Source: Gillisia sp. | GTDB taxonomy: Bacteria; Bacteroidota; Bacteroidia; Flavobacteriales; Flavobacteriaceae | Assembly: GCA_024635655.1 (NCBI GenBank) | Contig: JAGXIL010000025.1 | Span: forward strand, 1-64,000 | DNA length: 64,000 bases | Reading direction: 5' to 3' | Shown here: positions 28,375 to 37,603 of the stretch, piece by piece | Layout of the letters: the number at the start of each line of letters is the position of its first letter | Position numbering within the stretch: the stretch's first letter is position 1 | Position numbers and translations under genes: made by a program | The notes under the pieces: generated by a model | Seen by the model: the letters and a program-made list of their open reading frames with translations, nothing else | Databases searched by the model: none | What the model was told of the DNA's origin: nothing

Positions 28375-29388
28375 ATGAAAGTTAACATAACAGGTATAAT
28401 CTTTTTCGGCTTGTTTTTATTTTTATTAAAAACTGAGGCCCAGGAGATCATTCCTACTTATTCAGATTATCTAACCGACAATTTGTATTTGTTGCATCCT
28501 TCTATGGCAGGTGCTTCAAATATGAATAAGATCAGGCTTACCGCCAGGCAACAATGGTTTGACGTAAATGATGCTCCCGCCTTACAAACCTTGAGTGGCC
28601 ACGCCAGGGTTGGGGAAAAGGTAGGATTAGGAGGTATTGTCTTCAATGATCAGAATGGCAATTTTTCAACCCGTGGGGTATATGGTTCTTTTGCTTATCA
28701 TTTGTTGTTTTCCAGAAGCGAGCTCGACCTCAATCAACTCTCCTTTGGAATTAGCGGCGGAATCATACAGCACAGTCTTGACCAAAGCGGATTTACCGGC
28801 TTTGATCCCTTGATTGGCGGCGGAAATCCCCGGGATTTTTATGCAAATATGGATGTAGGGGTTTCCTATTATTATCTGGACTTTTTCGCACACGCTACGG
28901 CAAAAAATCTACTGGCTGTAAGACGGGATCTGTTCTATTCAGATGCTGTACCCAGTAACCAGAGAAAATATATGTTTTCTACCGGATACGTTATAAATCC
29001 CAGGTTAAGCAGCTGGAGCTATGAACCATCAATCCTCTTTCAATGGAGAGAGCAAACGGCTGAAAGATCCATAGATGCTAATATGAAATTCTACAGAGGC
29101 CTTGAATCAGGACAATTATTTGGCGGATTTTCCTACCGAAGAAGTTTTGAAGGGGCTGAATATAATATTGATGGAAATGAAGTGAAAAATCAGCAGTTAC
29201 AATTACTTACTCCTTTTGTGGGAATGGAGTACAACAGATTTCTTTTCGCATATACGTATTCTCATCAACTAAATTCACTTGTCTTGAGCAACAGCGGGTT
29301 TCACCAGATCACTCTTGGATATAATTTTGGAGAGAACAGGGCTCGTTACGATTGTGTATGTCCTGCAATAAATCAAAAAAGCAGATAA
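28375..29388 (+). CDS. PorP/SprF family type IX secretion-associated membrane protein
   Basis: This 337-residue protein has a signal peptide (about residues 1-23) and the PorP/SprF pattern PTYSDYLTDNLYLLHPSMAGAS, followed by strand-rich sequence ending in ITLGYNFG. These outer-membrane barrels are encoded with large type IX-exported adhesins (SprB with SprF) or as secretion components (PorP). No adhesin gene is adjacent, so this is a solitary member. The ATG at 28375 was preferred to TTG at 28354 because the signal peptide begins there. It overlaps murI tail-to-tail by 16 bases. Confidence 0.88.
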   Translation: MKVNITGIIFFGLFLFLLKTEAQEIIPTYSDYLTDNLYLLHPSMAGASNMNKIRLTARQQWFDVNDAPALQTLSGHARVGEKVGLGGIVFNDQNGNFSTRGVYGSFAYHLLFSRSELDLNQLSFGISGGIIQHSLDQSGFTGFDPLIGGGNPRDFYANMDVGVSYYYLDFFAHATAKNLLAVRRDLFYSDAVPSNQRKYMFSTGYVINPRLSSWSYEPSILFQWREQTAERSIDANMKFYRGLESGQLFGGFSYRRSFEGAEYNIDGNEVKNQQLQLLTPFVGMEYNRFLFAYTYSHQLNSLVLSNSGFHQITLGYNFGENRARYDCVCPAINQKSR

Positions 29389-30164
29389 GAGACCTTGTAT
29401 GGGTTTTGATCTGCAGCTATAAGAGCTTTTAGTACTTCCGGATCTACGTTGGTATACAGCTGATGATCCGGAATTTTATCGGAAAGATTAAAAAGTGAAT
29501 TCATTTCTAAAACCCTTTGGGTTTGCCTGGCTACTGCCTCTCCGGAATCTATAATTGTTACATCTTCAGGAAAAATTCTTTTCAGCACCGGAAGCAGATA
29601 CGGATAATGACTGCATCCCAATACAAGATAGTCAATCTTCACTTCCAGCATTGGTTTTAGAAGCGCTCTCAGCAGTACTTCCATTTCAGGGGTATTGTGT
29701 TGTCCTTCTTCGATTTTAGCTACCAAACCGTTTCCTACCACTTCTATGCGCTTTATGTTTGCAGAGTAAAGTTCAGAAGTACGGGAGAATAATGCGCTGG
29801 ATAAGGTTCCTTTTGTTGCAAGGATCCCAATGATGCCGGATTTGGTTTTCAATGCAGCCGGCTTTATTGCCGGTTCGATCCCTATGAAAGGAACAGGATA
29901 ATTGGATCGCAAAAATTCAATTGCATTGGTGGTTGCAGTATTGCAGGCCACTACTATAAGTTTGGAGCCCATCTCCAGAAGTTTCTCAGTGTTCTTTTTG
30001 CTAAGGGCAATGATCTCTTCCACAGGTTTTTCACCATACGGAGCATTCTTACTGTCGGCCAGGTAAATGGTGTTTTCCCCGGGGAGCAATTTTATGACTT
30101 CTTTCCAAATGGATGTTCCGCCAACACCTGAATCAAAAAAACCAATGGGGCCTGAGTTACTCAT
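29373..30164 (-). CDS. murI: Glutamate racemase
   Basis: This 263-residue cytoplasmic enzyme converts L- to D-glutamate for peptidoglycan. The two catalytic cysteines are visible: C74 in VVACNTATTNA and C184 in LGCSHYPYL, with the neighbouring H186. The N-terminal FFDSGVGGTSIWKEV is the family signature. Its length is typical. The 3' end overlaps the convergent PorP/SprF gene. A -7-like TACATTTG reads on the minus strand at 30170-30177 just before the start. Confidence 0.96.
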   Translation of the reverse strand: MSNSGPIGFFDSGVGGTSIWKEVIKLLPGENTIYLADSKNAPYGEKPVEEIIALSKKNTEKLLEMGSKLIVVACNTATTNAIEFLRSNYPVPFIGIEPAIKPAALKTKSGIIGILATKGTLSSALFSRTSELYSANIKRIEVVGNGLVAKIEEGQHNTPEMEVLLRALLKPMLEVKIDYLVLGCSHYPYLLPVLKRIFPEDVTIIDSGEAVARQTQRVLEMNSLFNLSDKIPDHQLYTNVDPEVLKALIAADQNPYKVSYLLF

Positions 30165-30178
30165 AGGTACAAATGTAA

Positions 30179-30206
30179 AAACTGCGCCCTAAGTGGAGCG
30201 CAGTTT
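30179..30206 (-). terminator. Terminator after the OmpH genes
   Basis: AAACTGCGC (30179-30187) pairs perfectly with GCGCAGTTT (30198-30206); on the minus strand the stem runs into TTTTTAC. It ends the transcript of the bamA-ompH-ompH set and lies just upstream of murI. Confidence 0.75.
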
Positions 30207-30229
30207 CTAATTTATTTTTTGGAAATTTC

Positions 30230-30739
30230 TTAAATTCCCAATTCTTTTTTCACGTCTGGCATTAAGTTATAACCATCTGCCATAATTACTCCTGAACCGT
30301 TAGAAGAATCAAGTACATACTCATATCCTTGTGCTCTTGCTACCTTTTGAATAGTCACACGTGCTTGTTCGTAAACTGGCTTAAGCAAGTCAAGTTCTTT
30401 CTTTTGAAGATCCTTTTGAGCATTTTGTCCATGCTCCTGGATTCTTTGTTGAGTACTTTGCAATTCCTGAGCTCTTTTTTCATTCTCTTCTTCAGTTTTT
30501 GTAGGAGCTTCAGATTGGTAACGCTGCATTGTTTTTTGAGCTTCAGCATACATATCACCTATTTCAGTATCATATGTTTTCTGAAGTTTTTCCAATTGGC
30601 CCATTGCATCTTTAAAAGCGGGCATAGTTTCAACCAATTCCTGTGAGGCGATGTGCGCAATTTTAGATTGTGCATTTGTAAAAGCTGTTGCTCCAACTGT
30701 TAAAGCTACCGCTATAATAAAAGTTCTGAATTGTTTCAT
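30230..30739 (-). CDS. OmpH/Skp family periplasmic chaperone
   Basis: This 169-residue protein has a signal peptide (about residues 1-24), the Skp opening KIAHIASQELVETMPAFKDA, a long Glu/Gln/Lys coiled-coil arm (about 50-120), and a closing strand region (GYEYVLDSSNGSGVI). Skp trimers hold unfolded outer-membrane proteins on their way to BamA. The ATG at 30739 gives a clean signal peptide; the frame extends upstream to 30817 but overlaps the previous gene and lacks signal character. It is the second of two OmpH genes after bamA. Confidence 0.92.
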   Translation of the reverse strand: MKQFRTFIIAVALTVGATAFTNAQSKIAHIASQELVETMPAFKDAMGQLEKLQKTYDTEIGDMYAEAQKTMQRYQSEAPTKTEEENEKRAQELQSTQQRIQEHGQNAQKDLQKKELDLLKPVYEQARVTIQKVARAQGYEYVLDSSNGSGVIMADGYNLMPDVKKELGI

Positions 30740-30785
30740 TTTGTACTTGTATTTAATGTTTAGTGTTAATTGATTAATAAAGGGG

Positions 30786-31592
30786 TTAATTATTTCCGGA
30801 TTTTTGTTTCCGGGCATTTTCTATAGAATCTTTTTTCTTTTGCCGTTCTTCCAGTACTTTGGCCCGTCTTTCTTCAAATGCCTTCTGTTTTGCCGCTCTC
30901 AGAGAGTCTCTTTCTGCTTTTCGCTGCTCCAGAACTATTTCTCTTTCTGTTTTTGCCGACTCTACCGCTTTTTGTTTTTCAGCAATTTCAGTATCTTCTT
31001 CTACGCTGCGGTTCTCTTCTTTTTCCATTTGAGCAATTTCATCACGGGAACTCAATTGTTGTCTTCCCGAAGCCCTGGTAATAGATCTTAGTACCTGGTC
31101 ACTGATGTTGTGCCGCTCTGCTGAAAAAACCATCCCTACATTGGAGGTCCTGTCAAATATATAATCGTAATTCCTTTGTTCTCCTAATTCCTGGATCGCA
31201 TTGAAAACCTGATCCTGAATGGGCTGAATTAATCTTTTTTTCTGAAGGATAAAATCACCATTCGTGCCAAAACGTTTTTGCTGAATCTCAGCCAGTTTAG
31301 AAACTTCAAAATTTATAACCGCCTCCCGCTCTTCAATAAGCTCTTTGGTTAAAAGAGCTCTCTCCTGTTCCAGAGCGAGCTTCATATCATCAATTTTTTT
31401 CTGATCCAGTTCCAATTCATTCTTCCACTGCAGAACCCTTTGGTCCAATTGTGCAGAAGCTTCCTGATATTCCGGAACATTTTCCAGGATGTACTCCATA
31501 TCGATGTAAGCGATACGATTTGGTTTTTGTGCCAGTAATTGTGGCCCTAGACCTACTATGAATACAGCTAAGATCAGAAAATGGCGTTTCAT
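30786..31592 (-). CDS. OmpH/Skp family periplasmic chaperone with extended coiled-coil tail
   Basis: This 268-residue paralogue of the next gene has a signal peptide (about residues 1-21), the opening RIAYIDMEYILENVPEYQEA and a coiled-coil arm. After the Skp core (to about 175) it adds some 90 residues of highly charged Glu/Arg/Lys helix, making it longer than typical Skp. It lies 34 bases after bamA. Paired OmpH genes behind bamA are also found in Porphyromonas. Binding of outer-membrane clients is inferred from the family. Confidence 0.9.
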   Translation of the reverse strand: MKRHFLILAVFIVGLGPQLLAQKPNRIAYIDMEYILENVPEYQEASAQLDQRVLQWKNELELDQKKIDDMKLALEQERALLTKELIEEREAVINFEVSKLAEIQQKRFGTNGDFILQKKRLIQPIQDQVFNAIQELGEQRNYDYIFDRTSNVGMVFSAERHNISDQVLRSITRASGRQQLSSRDEIAQMEKEENRSVEEDTEIAEKQKAVESAKTEREIVLEQRKAERDSLRAAKQKAFEERRAKVLEERQKKKDSIENARKQKSGNN

Positions 31593-31626
31593 ATAATTGG
31601 TATTAGAAATAATCGTGCCAAATTAA

Positions 31627-34284
31627 TTAAAACTGTTGCCCGATTATAAAATGAGTTTCCCATCCATGTGGCCCAACATCTCCGGGAATAGAATCAAATC
31701 CGTACCCGAAGTCAATACCCAGTAATCCAAACTGCGGCATAAATATTCGTAATCCTGCTCCGGCAGATCTTTTTAATTGGAACGGATTGTAATCCTTGAA
31801 ATTGTCATATGCTGCTCCACCTTCCACGAAGGTAAGGGCATAAATAGAGGCCATAGGCTTAAGGGTGATAGGGAACCTTAACTCCAGGGAGTATTTGTTG
31901 TATATAACCGCTCCATCCTGATTTGTTGCCCTTGTATTTGCCCTGTCCTCAGGTACTACAGATTGGTTAGGGTAACCACGTAATGCAATTGCTTCCCGGC
32001 CGTCAAGGCTAAATGCTCCAAGACCATCTCCTCCTAAGAAGAATCGCTCAAAAGGCGGGATTCCCCGGTCATTGTTGTAAGCTCCAAGAAAACCATGTTC
32101 TGCGTGAGTCCTTAGAACCAGGTTGCTGTTCCCTCCAAAATTAAATAGGGTGGTGAACCAGGATCCCTTGAATTTCACTTTATAAAATTCCAGCCACTTA
32201 AATCTTTCCTGGTCAATTTTAGCCGGATCTCCTACAGGGTCTTCCCCAGCCCTTAATCTAAAGCCTTGTTCATTGATAAGATTTCCGTTGTCATCCCTAA
32301 GCTGAAATTCCGGTTGTTCGTCCAGATTGGCGTAATCAACATTATTCCATAACGAATAGGGAGGAGTAAATTTTGCAGTAATTGCGAATTCCGAACCGTA
32401 GGTAGGAAAAATTGGGTTTAAACCTCTGTTGTCCCTGCTAAGTCCTAATGTATAGGTTAAGTTATTGGAATACCCATCTCCAAACGTAAAGAGTCCGGTA
32501 TTGTAATTATTAAGGTCATAACGTTGAAATCCTACTGCCTGTGATAAGGTGAAAAAATCATCTGGCCATTGTAAACGTTTGGCTAAACCAACATTTACCC
32601 CAAGGATGTCAAAGCTTCTTGACCTGTCGGCTCTTCTTCGTTGCTGGTCAAAGAAAAATTGTCTTGTATAGGAAAAGGAGGTAGATAAACTTACCCTTCG
32701 TTTTCCGCCCAACCATGGCTCAACAAAATTTAAACTATAGGTTTGAAAAAATATACTGGCCTGTGCTCTTAAAGAGAGTGTTTGCCCATCACCCATTGGT
32801 AAAGGCTTATAAGCTTCTTTGTCAAAAATGCCTCCTAGGGAGAAATTATTAAAAGATAATCCCAGGGTTCCAATAAATCCACCGCCCCCGTATCCACCTT
32901 GCAGCTCGATCTGGCTGGCACCGGCTTCTACTACAGAATACTGCATATCCAGAGTTCCACTATTTGGATCAACATTTTGGAAATCGGGCGAAATTTGTTC
33001 AGCATCAAAAAATCCTAATTGCCCTATTTCCCGTATAGTTCTTACAAGGTTTTCCTGGCTGTATTTTTGTCCGGGTTTAGTTCTTAATTCCCGGTAGATC
33101 ACGTGATCTTTTGTCTTGTCATTACCTACTACAGAAATATTATTGAAATAAGCTTCTTTTCCTTCATTGATCCTAATTTCAAAATCAATAGTATCATTAT
33201 ATACTCTTGTTTCTACAGGATTGATCTGCGAAAATAAATATCCGTTGTTCTTGTATAGGTTAGCCAGGTCATTCGCATCAGGCTTGGAATTGTCTTCTAT
33301 ACGTTCTTTAAGAAGAACCCCATTATACACATCTCCGTGGAAAACACCTAAAGCCTGGGTGAGTTGTTCGTCTGTATATACTGTATTACCTATAAATTCA
33401 ATATTTCCTATATAATGACGGTTTCCTTCTTCAATGTTAAGTTGTAGGGCAATATTGTCAGGATCTTTTTCAATAAGGGTATCAGAAACAATTCGGGCAT
33501 CCCGAAATCCCTTTTCCTTGTATTTGTTAACCAGATTGGTTTTATCCTCCTCATAATCTGCTTCTACAAATTTTGAACGTTTCCAGAACCTGAAGAAATT
33601 CTTTTCCTTAGTGTCTTTCATCGCTCTTTTGAGCCTGGCGTCACTCATTTGCTCATTCCCCGAAAATTCAATATCATCAATTTTAACTTTTTCACCACGG
33701 TCGATATTTACAACCATATTTACCTTATTCACGCCGGTAGTATCGGTTACCGGGGTGGTATTAACAGCTACTTTGGTATTAAAATAACCATCTTTTCTAT
33801 ATTTATTTTCAATATAGTTTTTTGTAGTTGTGATAAGATTTTCTGTAACCTTCACCCCCGGGGTAAGGTTGTTCTCTTTGATAAGTTCTTCTCTGGCACT
33901 CTTCTTTTTTACTCCCTGCAATCGTATTTCCGCCAGTTCAGGTACCTCCGTGATCTCCAGTTCCAGGTCGGCAACATCTCCGTTAACATTGGTGATGTAA
34001 AAATTAATATCGCTAAAGAGCTCAAGATCCCATAATTGCTTTAGGACCTTGCTCAGGCGATCTCCCGGAATAAATATTTCTTCTCCAGATTGCAAGCCTG
34101 TAAATGCTATTACCGTTTGTTCATTATAACTTTCGGCACCGGTCACTTCAATTTTTCCTATCGTGTACTTTTTTCCCTGGCCAAGAGGTAGGTCCTGAGC
34201 CTGAAATGATAGTGTATATATAAAGCATAAAGACAAAAGCCAAAATGCTCTTTTTGATAATTGGGTATTAACTAATCTGTTCAC
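31627..34284 (-). CDS. bamA: Outer-membrane protein assembly factor BamA
   Basis: This Omp85 protein inserts beta-barrels into the outer membrane. It has a signal peptide, POTRA repeats across about residues 40-420, and a C-terminal barrel ending in a terminal phenylalanine (HFIIGQQF). I chose the GTG at 34284 (885 residues), which puts a normal signal peptide (basic LSKRAF then a hydrophobic run) near the start and overlaps uppS by only 17 bases; an ATG at 34347 would add 21 residues and an 80-base overlap. Neighbours are uppS and porG upstream, and two OmpH chaperones downstream. Confidence 0.94.
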   Translation of the reverse strand: MNRLVNTQLSKRAFWLLSLCFIYTLSFQAQDLPLGQGKKYTIGKIEVTGAESYNEQTVIAFTGLQSGEEIFIPGDRLSKVLKQLWDLELFSDINFYITNVNGDVADLELEITEVPELAEIRLQGVKKKSAREELIKENNLTPGVKVTENLITTTKNYIENKYRKDGYFNTKVAVNTTPVTDTTGVNKVNMVVNIDRGEKVKIDDIEFSGNEQMSDARLKRAMKDTKEKNFFRFWKRSKFVEADYEEDKTNLVNKYKEKGFRDARIVSDTLIEKDPDNIALQLNIEEGNRHYIGNIEFIGNTVYTDEQLTQALGVFHGDVYNGVLLKERIEDNSKPDANDLANLYKNNGYLFSQINPVETRVYNDTIDFEIRINEGKEAYFNNISVVGNDKTKDHVIYRELRTKPGQKYSQENLVRTIREIGQLGFFDAEQISPDFQNVDPNSGTLDMQYSVVEAGASQIELQGGYGGGGFIGTLGLSFNNFSLGGIFDKEAYKPLPMGDGQTLSLRAQASIFFQTYSLNFVEPWLGGKRRVSLSTSFSYTRQFFFDQQRRRADRSRSFDILGVNVGLAKRLQWPDDFFTLSQAVGFQRYDLNNYNTGLFTFGDGYSNNLTYTLGLSRDNRGLNPIFPTYGSEFAITAKFTPPYSLWNNVDYANLDEQPEFQLRDDNGNLINEQGFRLRAGEDPVGDPAKIDQERFKWLEFYKVKFKGSWFTTLFNFGGNSNLVLRTHAEHGFLGAYNNDRGIPPFERFFLGGDGLGAFSLDGREAIALRGYPNQSVVPEDRANTRATNQDGAVIYNKYSLELRFPITLKPMASIYALTFVEGGAAYDNFKDYNPFQLKRSAGAGLRIFMPQFGLLGIDFGYGFDSIPGDVGPHGWETHFIIGQQF

Positions 34285-35005
34285 TGGTTTTTCCAAATCT
34301 TCGTTCTCTGGTTTGATAATTATAAATGGCCTCAAATAGATTTTCACGTCTAAAATCCGGCCAAAGTATTGGTGTAAAATATAACTCGGCGTAGGCGATT
34401 TGCCACAATAAAAAATTGCTTATTCGCTGTTCTCCACTGGTGCGAATCAATAGATCTACGTCTGGTAAATTTCGGGTGTAAAGATGCTGATTTATAATTG
34501 ATTCATCAACCGCATCGGGGGATATTTCATTATTTTTTACTTTCTCACTTATATCTTTCACCATATGGATTATCTCCTCGCGCGACCCGTAACTAAGGGC
34601 TAGGGTAAGGGTCATCCTGGTGTTTTCTGCAGTCTTTGAAATTACCTCCTGTAGCTCTTTTTGAGCTTTCTTTGGAAGGTTGTCAATATTGCCAATTGAT
34701 TTAAGTTTGATATTGTTTTCGGTAAGGGTTTTGATCTCTTTTTTTAATGAATTCACCAATAGCCTCATCAATGTATCTACTTCCCTTTTAGGCCTGCTCC
34801 AGTTTTCTGTAGAAAAAGCATATAAGGTTAAATTATTCACCCCAATTTCAGCACATCCTTCTACCACATCCCTTACAGCCTTGGTTCCCTCTTCATGGCC
34901 AAAAGCCCTGAGAAATCCCTTTTGTTTTGCCCATCTTCCATTACCATCCATAATGATGGCGATATGTTTAGGAAGCCTGGCAGAATTTATTTTTTCTTTG
35001 AACAT
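34268..35005 (-). CDS. uppS: Isoprenyl transferase (undecaprenyl diphosphate synthase)
   Basis: This 245-residue cis-prenyltransferase makes the C55 lipid carrier for peptidoglycan and glycan export. The catalytic aspartate is D20 in the opening motif HIAIIMDGNGRWAKQKG, and the C-terminal SGEQRISNFLLWQIAYAELYF region (near residues 190-210) is the second family signature. The gene starts 7 bases after porG and overlaps bamA by at least 17 bases, so the three are cotranscribed. Confidence 0.96.
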   Translation of the reverse strand: MFKEKINSARLPKHIAIIMDGNGRWAKQKGFLRAFGHEEGTKAVRDVVEGCAEIGVNNLTLYAFSTENWSRPKREVDTLMRLLVNSLKKEIKTLTENNIKLKSIGNIDNLPKKAQKELQEVISKTAENTRMTLTLALSYGSREEIIHMVKDISEKVKNNEISPDAVDESIINQHLYTRNLPDVDLLIRTSGEQRISNFLLWQIAYAELYFTPILWPDFRRENLFEAIYNYQTRERRFGKTSEQIS

Positions 35006-35012
35006 GTTTATT

Positions 35013-35714
35013 TTAAAATGTGTAGCAAGGTTTTCTTCCGAAGGTGAAGGTTAGGCTTACCCCCGAAAACACATACCAGTCTGTAGTATTAATGTTTCCG
35101 AATTCCCGAAACGGGGTTCTTCGACCTAAAAGCTCCTGAGGGTTGCTGCCGTCAATGTTGTCTGTAAAAGTATATCTGGCACCAATTTCCACGGCACCAA
35201 TTATTCGCTTTGTAATGGTTTGTTTATAGCCCATGACCATAGGGATGGAAAACTCCCAGTTATCACTTTGAGGTTGTAATACTCCACGGGCGGGCCGGTC
35301 GGTACTTAAAAGATGGTGTTTTGTACTAAAATAGGTTATCCCCGTATAAAGGTAAGGTGTGCTTTGTGGATCGGCTTTACTCAAATCAAAACTGTAGAAA
35401 TTAAATTCAAGACCCAGGGAAGCTTCTGCAATATGGTTTGTAAAAGAATATCCCCGTTGTTGTCTTTTCACCTGATTGGATTTTGAGTCTTCTGCACTTA
35501 TTTCACCATACAGCAGGGTGAGCCTGAAGCTGTGCCTGTTGCTTCGGTTATATTTGGCTATTCCTCCTACCACTAATCCACTTGGATTTATATATGTTGT
35601 GTTCCCCACGTCTCCTATGTAATTTGCACCTCCAACAAAAGGGCCAATTTCATATGTTTGTGTAAACGCTGTTGAGCAAACAAACATAAAAAATACGAAT
35701 ATAAGGTGCCTCAT
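35013..35714 (-). CDS. porG: PorG-family type IX secretion outer-membrane protein (DUF6089)
   Basis: This 233-residue protein has a signal peptide (about residues 1-18) and an eight-strand-barrel-like pattern beginning YEIGPFVGGANYIGDVG. In Porphyromonas gingivalis, porG lies directly before uppS, bamA and two OmpH genes, exactly the order seen here, and PorG is a type IX secretion component. Sequence character and synteny together support the name; without synteny it would be called DUF6089. A TATATTTG -7 element reads on the minus strand upstream. Confidence 0.8.
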   Translation of the reverse strand: MRHLIFVFFMFVCSTAFTQTYEIGPFVGGANYIGDVGNTTYINPSGLVVGGIAKYNRSNRHSFRLTLLYGEISAEDSKSNQVKRQQRGYSFTNHIAEASLGLEFNFYSFDLSKADPQSTPYLYTGITYFSTKHHLLSTDRPARGVLQPQSDNWEFSIPMVMGYKQTITKRIIGAVEIGARYTFTDNIDGSNPQELLGRRTPFREFGNINTTDWYVFSGVSLTFTFGRKPCYTF

Positions 35715-35731
35715 AGAGTTTCAAAAGTTTG

Positions 35732-35761
35732 CAAATATAACAATTAAGTTTTCCCCACAAT
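35732..35761 (-). promoter_or_regulatory. Probable promoter of the porG-uppS-bamA unit
   Basis: On the minus strand a perfect -7 element TATATTTG (35732-35739) is preceded, after 18 bases, by ATTG (35758-35761). It lies 18 bases before the porG start, in the gap that separates porG from nadK. Confidence 0.5.
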
Positions 35762-35813
35762 AACTTGAGCAGGTTCTATATGCATATAAACAAATTAAGA
35801 TGGGATTTATTGT

Positions 35814-36698
35814 TTAATTTCTGCGGTCTTCACCCCACAATAATTTTTTTCTAAGGGTTTGAAGAAAACTATCATCGTGCATCTGGACCATGCTTATTTT
35901 AAATGGCGCTGTCTTTACAGTAATTACTGTGTCATTGCTCAAGGTTGCAATACGGGAGTCCATGGAGATAAGATAGAAATTTTCACGGCCGGAAACCTTT
36001 AATTTAATTTGCGTGGAGTCCTGGATAACCAGTGGACGGGCATTCAAATTATGTGGGGCAATAGGAGTGATGACCAGCGCATTTGTGGTAGGGGCTATAA
36101 CAGGCCCCCCGCAGCTTAAAGAATAACCGGTAGATCCTGTTGGCGTAGAAATAATCAGGCCGTCTGCCCAATAGGAGGTAAGGCAATGTTCGTCTAGCCA
36201 GGTCTCTATGGTTATCATAGAAGTTGTGTTCTTCCGGCTTACAGCAATTTCATTAAGCGCAAAATTGTTTTCCCCGATCTCATCACTTTTGGGGTCGGTC
36301 TCAATGCTTAGAACAGTTCTTTCTGAAATACTGTACTTTTTTTGAAGCAGTACCTCTATTGTCTTTGCTATTTCCTCTTTTTGAATTGTAGCTAAAAAGC
36401 CTAACCTGCCCGTGTTAATTCCCAGGATGGGAATATTGAGATCTCTTATGTAGTCAATCGATTTTAAAATGGTACCATCGCCTCCAATGCTAAAGAAGAG
36501 GTCATAAGAAGAATTGAGTTCTTCAAAAGTGCTAAAATGATTGTACTCCCGGGTGACGGTTTTATTTAAATGAATAAGTTTAAGAAAGTTCTTTTCAATG
36601 ACCACATGAATTTTCTTCCGGTCCAAAGCCTTTAACAGCTGTTCGATATACTTCCCAGAATCCTTGTGATAAAATTGACCGTAAATGCCTACTTTCAT
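35814..36698 (-). CDS. nadK: NAD kinase
   Basis: This 294-residue cytoplasmic enzyme phosphorylates NAD to NADP. The GGDGT nucleotide-binding motif is at residues 72-76, followed by the NE motif (FALNEIAV) and the glycine-rich TPTGSTGYSLSCGGP. The length is normal. It lies upstream of porG on the same strand with a 99-base gap that holds a promoter, and downstream of the CBS-domain gene by 155 bases. Confidence 0.96.
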   Translation of the reverse strand: MKVGIYGQFYHKDSGKYIEQLLKALDRKKIHVVIEKNFLKLIHLNKTVTREYNHFSTFEELNSSYDLFFSIGGDGTILKSIDYIRDLNIPILGINTGRLGFLATIQKEEIAKTIEVLLQKKYSISERTVLSIETDPKSDEIGENNFALNEIAVSRKNTTSMITIETWLDEHCLTSYWADGLIISTPTGSTGYSLSCGGPVIAPTTNALVITPIAPHNLNARPLVIQDSTQIKLKVSGRENFYLISMDSRIATLSNDTVITVKTAPFKISMVQMHDDSFLQTLRKKLLWGEDRRN

Positions 36699-36853
36699 GT
36701 GCAGTTTTTAATGTTCCTATTCTTCCTCTGTATTTATATGGTCCCGGGCCCGGAATTTACTTTAATATCTCACGATCTCTTATGGTAATTTTCAGACCCT
36801 GTAAATTACAGGTCAATTTTTAATTCTAATCTTTTCCTTAACCTCTTCAGCAA

Positions 36854-37510
36854 CTACATGTTTAGGTATTTATCAAGGTATTTCGACCTGTCCTGCAGGT
36901 TTTGAGAAAAACTGTCTTCCTGATGTTCTGAAATTACATTATATCCATATCGGCGAAATGTTTGTAGGATCTCATTTATGCCAGTTGAGCTTAATTTGAT
37001 AGTGATCTGCGTTAGGTCATTGTCTTTTAAAGAAACAAACATCCCCAGTAACGCAGCGTTGTGAGATTCAATAATTTGTCCTATTTCACTAAAAGAATAT
37101 TCCCTAACCCCTTTTTCAAGAACAATAATTCCTCCCGGTTCATTCAGGAAAGAGGTTTCGTTGAATTGGTTTAAAATGTCGTACAATTCAAGATAGCCTA
37201 AATATTCGTTTTCGGGAGATAGAACTGGTAAAATATTACTTTGGTTTTGTGCAAAATTTTGCAATGTTTCCAGCCAATGATCTGTCTCACGGGCAAAAAA
37301 ACCGGAAAGGGTATATTGATATTCTGCCAGGGTCTTTTCACTGTCAAAACACCTAATGTCTGTTTCCGAAAAACAGCCCAGGTAAACTCCATTATTCTCC
37401 ACCGGTAAGTGGGAATAGGTGAGCTCATTAAATATTTCCTGCAGGTCTTTTACTTTATCGTTAAGATTACAAATTTGGATATCGTTGATGATGTAATTTT
37501 CAAGACTCAT
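36854..37510 (-). CDS. CBS domain protein
   Basis: This 218-residue soluble protein contains a tandem CBS-like pair in its first 125 residues (IQICNLNDKVKDLQEIFNELTYSHLPV and NQSNILPVLSPENEYLGYLELYDIL), followed by an ACT-like C-terminal half (about 128-205). CBS pairs usually sense adenosine nucleotides; the partner or output here is unknown. It is regularly found between pdxJ and nadK in Flavobacteriaceae as I recall, and is divergent from pdxJ. Confidence 0.8.
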   Translation of the reverse strand: MSLENYIINDIQICNLNDKVKDLQEIFNELTYSHLPVENNGVYLGCFSETDIRCFDSEKTLAEYQYTLSGFFARETDHWLETLQNFAQNQSNILPVLSPENEYLGYLELYDILNQFNETSFLNEPGGIIVLEKGVREYSFSEIGQIIESHNAALLGMFVSLKDNDLTQITIKLSSTGINEILQTFRRYGYNVISEHQEDSFSQNLQDRSKYLDKYLNM

Positions 37511-37603
37511 AATTCAGCTTCATTTTTGTGCAAATTAATTAAAATAAAATTCATTAAGGCATCCTCAACTTTGTATTTTTGTTAATTCAAACCAAAAAAT
37601 ATA

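Noticed and set aside
30329-31091. Phe/Ser/Leu-rich plus-strand frames over the OmpH genes
   Set aside because: They are complementary to Glu/Lys-rich coiled-coil sequence; no start context or homology.
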